A stretch of DNA of 20,176 nucleotides from CBDUZS01 sp965371785. Lineage in GTDB: Bacteria; Fermentibacterota; Fermentibacteria; Fermentibacterales; JCC-6. The notes below the pieces were generated by a model, which was not told the origin of the DNA, ran no database searches, and saw only the letters and a list, made by a program, of their open reading frames with translations. The translations under genes were made by a program, and so were the position numbers. The first letter of the stretch is position 1. Every line of letters begins with the position of its first letter. Below are positions 14,780 to 20,176 of this stretch, in pieces. The stretch lies in assembly GCA_965371785.1 (NCBI GenBank), contig CBDUZS010000048.1:1-20176 (forward strand), given 5' to 3'.

Positions 14780-16320
14780 CGTTTGACACCGGAGCTGTAG
14801 AGATCGGTAACCTCGGAGTGCGTATCGAGTGAATACACCTTGAACTCGTCAACCCTCAGTCTGCTGTCCTGATAGATCTCGAGGTTCAGCTTGTCCGAGT
14901 GATCGAGGTAGTCCAGCCAGCTACCCTCGTCATCCATGAGATAGGCTGCGAGATCGGGATGAACCGTGACAACAAGGTTTCTGTGCTTCTTGCTGAGAGA
15001 TGCACGCTCCAGGAATCTCTCCAGTTTTGTTGCTGCCGATATCGCTGAAAGAACCCTGCCCGAACCCTCACAGAGAGGACAGGGCTCTGAAAAGGACTGC
15101 ATTATGCTGGGCCGCACCCGTTTTCTCGTCATTTCGACCAGTCCGAATTGGCTGAGCTGGCAGGTTTTCGTCGGTGAACGGTCCCTTCCCAGTTCGCTTC
15201 GCAGACAGCCTATCACCTTGTCCCTGTGTTCCTCTATGTCCATGTCGATGAAATCGATCACGATAATGCCTCCGAGATCCCTCAGTCTCAGCTGCCTTGC
15301 GACCTCTTTCGCCGCTTCCATGTTGGTCTTCAGAATCGTGCTGTCCTGGCTCTTCTTGCCCACGTAACGCTTCGTGTTGACATCGATGGCGACAAGCGCC
15401 TCGGTGTGATCGATGACCAGCGAGCCGCCGCTCTTCAGCCCCACTTCCCTGGCCATGATGCCGCCGATCTCCTCTTCGACTCCGAAATGATCGAAGATGG
15501 GGGTCTTGCCTCGGTAGAACCTCACTTTTCCCGCAAGGTCGGGGGCAATCAGCTTGAGATATTTCCTTGCTCGTGCAGCCACCTGTTTGGAATCGGTCAC
15601 AATTGAAGATGCTTCGGCGCTTACTATATCACGAAGTGTCATGGTTACTACGTCGTGCTCTTCATGTAGAAGAAAAGGAGCCTTGCTCTTCAGCGTGCGT
15701 GCGCCTATCTCTTTCCACAGCTGCACTATCCTCTCGACATCGCTGCGGAAAGCGTCTTCATTCTGGGAAATGCCAGCCGTTCTCGCAATTATTCCGAATC
15801 CATCGGTTCGAACTCTGGCGAGGATGCTTCGGAGCCTCGTTCTTTCCCGTCTATCCCCTATCTTCCTGGACACGCCGGACACGGGATCTCCGGGCATGCT
15901 GACAACGAATCTCCCGGCAATGGAGATTCTCGTGCTCACTCTCGCACCCTTTGTCCCCATGGGTTCCTTCGTTACCTGAACGAGGATCTCCTGTCCTTTC
16001 CTGAGGATGTCTTCGATGGCACCGGAGGTGTCTCTGGTGCTGACCGGCTTTCCATCGACGAGAGTCTGGGCGAATCGTCGAGTGTCAACGATACCCGTCC
16101 TCACATCTGATACGTGCAGGAATGCGCTTCGCTCGAGACCCAAGTCTATGAAAGCCGCCTGCATCCCCGGCAGTACTGCGTTGACGGAGCCCAGGTATAT
16201 ATTGCCGACCAGTCTGCGTTCCGCAGCCTTTTCGACTATCAGCTCCATCAGTCTCCCATCCTCCAGAACGGCAATCCGTGTAATTTCCGGATGAGCATTT
16301 ATTACAAAATCGATCTTCAA
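14776..16320 (-). CDS. rng: Ribonuclease E/G family endoribonuclease
   Basis: A 514-residue single-strand-specific endoribonuclease, of RNase G length with no scaffold tail as in RNase E. Order: N-terminal RNase H-like part, S1 domain (from about residue 37, GNIYLGSVNAVLPGMQAAFIDLG), 5'-sensor region, DNase I-like catalytic part, zinc link. Catalytic D313 (VAIDVNT) and D356 (VIDFIDM) are 43 residues apart, exactly as D303/D346 in E. coli RNase E, and the zinc-link cysteines C414 and C417 (CPLC) fall at the matching distance. It processes rRNA and starts mRNA decay. The start is a TTG at 16320, forced by an in-frame stop three codons upstream; GGAG lies ten bases before it. Placement between the radical SAM/DUF2344 gene and rplU is a known conserved arrangement. 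Confidence 0.94.
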   Translation of the reverse strand: MKIDFVINAHPEITRIAVLEDGRLMELIVEKAAERRLVGNIYLGSVNAVLPGMQAAFIDLGLERSAFLHVSDVRTGIVDTRRFAQTLVDGKPVSTRDTSGAIEDILRKGQEILVQVTKEPMGTKGARVSTRISIAGRFVVSMPGDPVSGVSRKIGDRRERTRLRSILARVRTDGFGIIARTAGISQNEDAFRSDVERIVQLWKEIGARTLKSKAPFLLHEEHDVVTMTLRDIVSAEASSIVTDSKQVAARARKYLKLIAPDLAGKVRFYRGKTPIFDHFGVEEEIGGIMAREVGLKSGGSLVIDHTEALVAIDVNTKRYVGKKSQDSTILKTNMEAAKEVARQLRLRDLGGIIVIDFIDMDIEEHRDKVIGCLRSELGRDRSPTKTCQLSQFGLVEMTRKRVRPSIMQSFSEPCPLCEGSGRVLSAISAATKLERFLERASLSKKHRNLVVTVHPDLAAYLMDDEGSWLDYLDHSDKLNLEIYQDSRLRVDEFKVYSLDTHSEVTDLYSSGVKR

Positions 16321-16360
16321 GGAGTATCATCTCCTTCTCGGGTTGAATGTATTATCTCAT

Positions 16361-16375
16361 GCAGCTTCCTGCTGC
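16361..16375 (-). other. Small hairpin between the radical SAM gene and rng
   Basis: GCAGC-AGGAA-GCTGC on the minus strand: five-base stem and five-base loop, one base after the radical SAM stop codon, within the 56-base gap before rng. There is no T-run, so it is not a standard terminator; it might stabilise or mark a processing site in the rng leader. Confidence 0.25.
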
Positions 16376-16376
16376 C

Positions 16377-18719
16377 TTATTTCTTGTTTCCTGACAATTC
16401 CGTCCTGCATATGATTCGGTACGGAATTCCAAGTCGGCCGAGAATGCGATCCGGTCTTGCATCACCGATCGCGTACTCGACACGCAGTTTAATCATGTCG
16501 GGCCCGTCAGGGTCGGAACTGATTACACCTGGCTCCCGGGAGATCCTGTTGGCAATCTCCCCCGGACCTTCAATGCCGCAAATCGTGTATCCTGCCATGA
16601 CCACTCCGCTATCGGGAGGTCGTGTGTCGGCAGGAAGCAGCTGAATTCCCGTGACACTGAAACCCTCAGGAAGTGATGAGTCCAGACTCTTCTGCATCTC
16701 TGCGATGGAATCCGGCTCCGTGCTCAGGAGCACATCCAGACACTCAGTCGTACTCTCATAACCAAGCGGGAGAGGTGGACCAAAATGCAGCCTTGGTCTG
16801 GTAACATAGCCCCCCGAGTAACTGACGGGCAAACCCGCTCTTCTGACGGTTCTGATCCAGAGCCTCACCGTGTCCAGATGTGAAGAGAAGCGTGCGCACC
16901 CGGTTTTGGAGAATCCTATCCTGAGAATGGAGCGGACATCAGCTCCATCCGGGATGTGTTCGATCGGAGCACTCGAGCTCCGTTTAGTTCGAGGAACAGG
17001 CTCTCCATTACAGGCTCCACATCCGGTGCATCCGGCGTCTCTGCAGTCGGGAAGTGGAAATCCGTCGATGTAGTGCCGATACTCGCTCCTGAGCCATTCC
17101 GGATCGACACCTGTCGAAACGAAGCCCCAAGGAAGAACTTCTCCGGGATCGAGTCCCGTGCCGGTTTTCCAGAGAACCCCTGGGTGTTTATCGAGGAGCG
17201 CCTGCCAGATATCCCAGCGGATGAGATCGTTCCATGCATCATACCTTGCTCCCGAGAGAACAGCTTCTTCCAGGATATCGGCCGTGAGGGCATCGTCTCC
17301 AAGACCGAGAACCGCTTCCAGCATGGCAAGCCTGGGGTCATTCCAGCTGACGGTCACACGTCTGCATGCCTTCCTGACCAGGGACAGCCTTCTACGAATC
17401 TCCTCGAGTGGTAGTTGGGGCGCCCACTGCAGCGGGGTATGTGGCTTGGGAACGAACGGGGACAAGGCCACGGTGATATCCTTCCTGGACCTTCTTCCGA
17501 AGCCTCGGGCGATTTTTGAAATTCTGGCCACCAGGCTGGCAATCCCCGCGAGGTCTTCGTCCGTTTCTCCGGGCAGCCCTACAATGAAGTAGAGTTTCAT
17601 CCCCTTTGCTCCGAGCTGAAACACCTTTTCAACAGTGTTCAGTATATCTTCGTCCGACAGAGGCTTGTTGATCCTTGACCTCAGGGATTCGCTCCCGGCT
17701 TCCGGAGCAATTGTTACACGCCCTGTAATGTCTTTTACGGCCAGCCTGCAGAAAGTGTCCGGCCTGAGCGATGGCCTGCCGACGTTGACCTTCAAGCGGC
17801 GCTCGACAGACTCCACTCCCTTGATCAACTCATTGACCTCCGAGTGATCGGAGAGTGAGAGTGTGAGCAGCCCGGCCTTCTCCCACCCGGTGCAGAGAAC
17901 CGCCCTTTCGAGGATCTCGAGCGAGTCGGATGCGGATCTCTCACGAACGGGTCTTGCCAGCTGGGTCGCGGAGCAGAATCTGCACCCCCTGCTGCATCCT
18001 CTGGCCACTTCCACGACGGCTCTGTCCTGCGAGATCCTGGAAAGCGGAACAACCTGCCTTACGGGAGCCCATTCCCTTCGAAGCTCCCTGACCCGTTGAA
18101 TCTCAACAGGATACTTGCCAACCGCGGGAACCCACACACCAGGTATACAGGCGGAAGCTCGGAGACGCTCCTCCCTCGAACCCTCACCGGTGATGATCTT
18201 CAAGAGTCCGATGATCTGCTCCTCGGCTTCTCCAAGAAAGAACAGGTCGGTGAATGGCGCCAGCGGGAGAGGATTGGAAGTGCCGACTCCGCCTGCGAGT
18301 ACAATGGGGTGAGATTCGATTCGGCGGTTTGCTCTCAGCGGAATTGAAGCTCTCGAGAGAAGGTGGAGATAGTTGGAGTAGAGCGCTTCCCCGGGGATAC
18401 CGAAACCCAGTACACAGCTCTCCCGAACGGGATCGCCCGCTTCCATATCCACCCAGTCCAGGCATCTGCTATCCAGGAGTGCATCCATGTCATGTGATGG
18501 ACAGAATGCCCTCCTGACATCGAATACTCCCGATTCCAGGAGAACGTGTCTCACCACTGTCAACCCGAAATTGGACATTCCTAGCTCGTATACATCCGGG
18601 TAGACAAGAGTGACTCTGGGAAGATTCCGGTCAGGTTCCGGGATGTTCCATTCGCAACCGGTATACTGCTGAGGTTGCCTTACATCTAGAAGGACTTCTT
18701 CGTAAGGATGTCTGCGCAC
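16377..18719 (-). CDS. Radical SAM protein (TIGR03960 type) fused to DUF2344 (TIGR03936) domain
   Basis: A 780-residue fusion. Residues about 30-180 form a cobalamin-binding-like Rossmann domain without the DxHxxG His motif. The radical SAM core follows with C242-x3-C246-x2-C249 (GCSRGCRFC), the APEAGSES segment and FIVGLPGET. A second cysteine cluster (C559, C564, C567, C570) closes this part and may hold another iron-sulfur or zinc site. From about 598 (IGFSKTGCARFSSHLD) to the end is the DUF2344 domain, a separate protein in some bacteria. The substrate is not known; regular linkage to rng and rplU suggests an RNA- or ribosome-related modification, which is inference. The start is a GTG at 18719 with no strong ribosome site (AGAGAGG 15 bases away), eight bases after the PurS-like gene. 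Confidence 0.9.
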   Translation of the reverse strand: MRRHPYEEVLLDVRQPQQYTGCEWNIPEPDRNLPRVTLVYPDVYELGMSNFGLTVVRHVLLESGVFDVRRAFCPSHDMDALLDSRCLDWVDMEAGDPVRESCVLGFGIPGEALYSNYLHLLSRASIPLRANRRIESHPIVLAGGVGTSNPLPLAPFTDLFFLGEAEEQIIGLLKIITGEGSREERLRASACIPGVWVPAVGKYPVEIQRVRELRREWAPVRQVVPLSRISQDRAVVEVARGCSRGCRFCSATQLARPVRERSASDSLEILERAVLCTGWEKAGLLTLSLSDHSEVNELIKGVESVERRLKVNVGRPSLRPDTFCRLAVKDITGRVTIAPEAGSESLRSRINKPLSDEDILNTVEKVFQLGAKGMKLYFIVGLPGETDEDLAGIASLVARISKIARGFGRRSRKDITVALSPFVPKPHTPLQWAPQLPLEEIRRRLSLVRKACRRVTVSWNDPRLAMLEAVLGLGDDALTADILEEAVLSGARYDAWNDLIRWDIWQALLDKHPGVLWKTGTGLDPGEVLPWGFVSTGVDPEWLRSEYRHYIDGFPLPDCRDAGCTGCGACNGEPVPRTKRSSSAPIEHIPDGADVRSILRIGFSKTGCARFSSHLDTVRLWIRTVRRAGLPVSYSGGYVTRPRLHFGPPLPLGYESTTECLDVLLSTEPDSIAEMQKSLDSSLPEGFSVTGIQLLPADTRPPDSGVVMAGYTICGIEGPGEIANRISREPGVISSDPDGPDMIKLRVEYAIGDARPDRILGRLGIPYRIICRTELSGNKK

Positions 18720-18727
18720 TGTCTTGC

Positions 18728-19252
18728 TCAGATACCTCTCTGGAGCGTAATACTCTGGGAAACAGGATTACCCAGCAGACCAGAGCTCCTGGTCGTGCTC
18801 ACCGACACTGCCATGGCCATTGCTTCTGCCCGATCCAGAGGTGTCCCGCTGGACCATGCAAGACGCCAGAGCGTCTCGAATCTGACTTTCTCTACGGGAA
18901 AGCCACGCTTCACCATGACCGATGTCCAGTTTTCGGATTTGCTGTTGTCGTGATCGCTGATCACGATTCCGACCCATGTGAGGTCAGGATTCTCTCCCGG
19001 AAGGAAATCCGCTGAATCCTCCAGGAAGGTGAACTTCTGTTTGTTCGGATTGACGATATCGGTGAAGTGTCCGACGACCTCCGAAACGGATTCTCTTCCA
19101 CCCCTGGAAACGTGGAATTCCCAGAGATCGTACCTCTCGAGGCGGGCAGGGCATTCATCAGGCATCAGTCTTCTCAGGGTGTACTCGGCCGTCACTGCAG
19201 CGGGATCAGGCGCTTTCAGCTTGACCGCTATCAGTATTCTGTCCACTCTCAC
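18728..19252 (-). CDS. Two-domain PurS-like subunit of FGAM synthase
   Basis: A 174-residue protein placed directly after purQ. PurS is normally about 80-85 residues and works as a dimer bridging PurL and PurQ. Here residues about 4-80 (VAVKLKAPDPAAVTAEYTLRRL ... DIVNPNK) and about 91-171 (GIVISDHDNSK ... MVKRGFPVEKVRF ... GLLGNPVSQSITL) each follow the PurS pattern: beta strand, helix, a G-x-x-V-x-x-V-R type strand, helix, then an L-x-N-P-like end. The second copy is the clearer. I infer a covalent PurS pair. Similarity is by eye and remote, so it might instead be an unrelated protein in this slot. The GTG at 19252 overlaps the purQ stop as GTGA; a second GTG at 19246 lies seven bases after GGGGGTGA and is equally possible. 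An apparent extension to 19492 would run inside purQ and is rejected. Confidence 0.6.
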   Translation of the reverse strand: MRVDRILIAVKLKAPDPAAVTAEYTLRRLMPDECPARLERYDLWEFHVSRGGRESVSEVVGHFTDIVNPNKQKFTFLEDSADFLPGENPDLTWVGIVISDHDNSKSENWTSVMVKRGFPVEKVRFETLWRLAWSSGTPLDRAEAMAMAVSVSTTRSSGLLGNPVSQSITLQRGI

Positions 19253-20073
19253 TTCACCCCCAGACTCTCGGCCAGACTGCGGAAGAATGCCTCTCCCGGG
19301 CCCGGGTGTAAAGCAATGCTCTCCACATGACTCATTCTGCGTCGCAGTTTTCCCCATTCCCCGGGGAGGTTGGGTGGAACGTGCCACAACCGGAACGCCC
19401 TCTCGGGATGAGGCATCATTGCCAGTACGTTGCCGCGTGAATTCATCAGCCCTGCCAGATCGAACTGCGAGCCGTTCGGATTGTCTGGCCATCCTCCGGC
19501 AGGGTTGCCGAATCCGTCGGTGTAGACGAGACCTATATGCCCTGCAACCCGGTCCGGATCACCGGACAGGACGAATCTGCCTTCCGCATGGGCTATCGGT
19601 ATGGGTACAGGATTGCCGTCAAGCGCACGCAGCCATGGGCAAAGGCTCCGCCCACTCTCGGTCGGGGTTAGAAACACCCACCGCGTGAAGTATCCGGCTC
19701 TGCCCGGGGCAAGGTTACCGGCAAGTGCCGATTCGATCCTTCCGGGTGTCCAGCCTGGAACAAGGCCGCTTTCAACGAGTATCTGAGCCCCGTTGCAAAT
19801 ACCCAGTACCGGGCAGCCGCGTTCTGCCTCCTCGAAAAGGATATCCATTATCCTCTCCTTGGCTGCGACGGCCCCGGCTCTCACCCTGTCCTGAAAGGAG
19901 AATCCCCCGGGGAGTACGTATGCTCTGCAGTCGGTTGAACGGAGTTCTCTCCACTGATTCCATCTGAATATCCTGCCATCCAGCCCGACGGAGGAGAGAG
20001 CGCGTGCGGTCTCGTACTCGCAGTTGGAGCCTGGAAACTGTATAACTGCCACTACCGGAGGTGAGGTTCCCAT
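19249..20073 (-). CDS. purQ: Phosphoribosylformylglycinamidine synthase, glutaminase subunit
   Basis: A 274-residue class I glutamine amidotransferase that supplies ammonia to PurL in the fourth step of purine synthesis (FGAR to FGAM). Visible are the N-terminal VIQFPGSNCE, the oxyanion region LPGGFSFQD, the nucleophile C93 in GICNGAQ, and the His/Glu pair H222/E224 in MMPHPERAF. Length is slightly above the usual 225-260, with extra residues near the C terminus (VPPNLPGEWGKL). The ATG at 20073 has GGAGGG six bases upstream and shares its A with the stop of the preceding gene (TGATG), so the reading frame that extends further upstream is not used. Its stop overlaps the PurS-like gene. Confidence 0.94.
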   Translation of the reverse strand: MGTSPPVVAVIQFPGSNCEYETARALSSVGLDGRIFRWNQWRELRSTDCRAYVLPGGFSFQDRVRAGAVAAKERIMDILFEEAERGCPVLGICNGAQILVESGLVPGWTPGRIESALAGNLAPGRAGYFTRWVFLTPTESGRSLCPWLRALDGNPVPIPIAHAEGRFVLSGDPDRVAGHIGLVYTDGFGNPAGGWPDNPNGSQFDLAGLMNSRGNVLAMMPHPERAFRLWHVPPNLPGEWGKLRRRMSHVESIALHPGPGEAFFRSLAESLGVK

Positions 20074-20176
20074 CACAGACCCTCCTCTCTCCAGACAACT
20101 GCGGCAAGCAGATCCCTGTAATCCTGCTCGATGGAGGACAGGTCCAGGTTCCATCCCTTGCCGGCAATGGTCATTC
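20073..20176 (-). CDS. purL: 3' end of upstream gene, probably purL (partial)
   Basis: The last 33 or so codons of a gene that enters from the right edge. They read TIAGKGWNLDLSSIEQDYRD and then LLAAVVWREEGL before TGA. The pattern (beta strand ending in a Gly, then a helix beginning near IEQDY) matches the extreme C terminus of small PurL, and the position just before purQ supports this. The stop overlaps the purQ start as TGATG. An ATG lies in frame at 20174 but a separate 33-residue gene is unlikely. The assignment rests mainly on context. Confidence 0.5.
   Translation of the reverse strand, partial: MTIAGKGWNLDLSSIEQDYRDLLAAVVWREEGL

Noticed and set aside
15554..15979. 141-codon frame antisense to rng
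   Set aside because: Lies across the catalytic region of rng, no plausible start signal, no family resemblance.
16361..16375. Intrinsic terminator before rng
   Set aside because: Stem of only five bases and no T-run after it; read-through into rng is likely.
19253..19492. N-terminal extension of the PurS-like gene
   Set aside because: It would overlap purQ by some 240 bases with low-complexity sequence; a GTG at the purQ stop fits better.
20074..20154. Longer N terminus for PurQ
   Set aside because: PurQ proteins begin just before the VIQFPGSNC strand, and the ATG at 20073 has a strong ribosome site and overlaps the upstream stop.
1..20176. CRISPR array, transposase, integrase, tRNA or phage genes
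   Set aside because: No regular spaced repeats, no tRNA cloverleaf, no transposase or recombinase motifs and no sharp change in base composition were seen.

Overview
The window reads as densely packed chromosomal DNA from a free-living, diderm-type bacterium. It carries 18 protein genes (17 complete, one cut by the right edge), no RNA gene, no mobile element and no CRISPR array. Three points suggest an uncultured lineage in or near the FCB group. A secreted chitinase-fold protein ends in a type-IX-secretion-like sorting domain. A lipoprotein resembles DUF4837, a family seen mostly in Bacteroidota. Two products carry lipoboxes. Strong GGAGG ribosome binding sites before most genes, and frequent TTG and GTG starts, argue against Bacteroidota proper, so a candidate phylum such as Fermentibacterota is possible. 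That placement is inference.

Layout, left to right. Positions 4-3483 (minus) hold a coupled trio: M20 peptidase, CDF metal transporter, class V aminotransferase. Positions 3589-5424 (plus) hold a secreted GH18-like protein on its own promoter. Positions 5449-8068 (minus) hold a two-gene unit: a degenerate parvulin-type lipoprotein followed by a zinc-ribbon membrane protein. Positions 8180-9511 (plus) hold dacB, the PBP4 peptidase. Positions 9496-13346 (minus) hold a six-gene unit: DUF948 membrane protein, DUF4837-like lipoprotein, TPR protein, aroQ, efp, and a dolichyl-phosphate-mannose-synthase-like glycosyltransferase. Positions 13508-20176 (minus) hold a long unit: purL (3' end only), purQ, a two-domain PurS-like gene, a radical SAM/DUF2344 fusion, rng, rplU, folD.

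Genes within a unit overlap by a few bases (ATGA, GTGA or TGATG junctions) or lie less than about 90 bases apart, so co-transcription and translational coupling are likely. The right-hand unit joins purine synthesis and one-carbon folate metabolism to RNA processing and ribosome synthesis. The middle unit joins envelope proteins to translation (EF-P), the shikimate pathway and polyprenol-linked sugar transfer. Putative promoters lie at 3542-3570 (+), 8101-8128 (+), 8141-8168 (-), 13392-13400 (-) and 14750-14779 (-). No convincing intrinsic terminator with a U-tract was seen.

The least ordinary item is the gene at 18728-19252. It sits where purS would be expected and looks like two PurS domains joined in one chain. 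No stretch longer than about 160 bases lacks a gene. I found no defence island, prophage or other obviously new multi-gene system.
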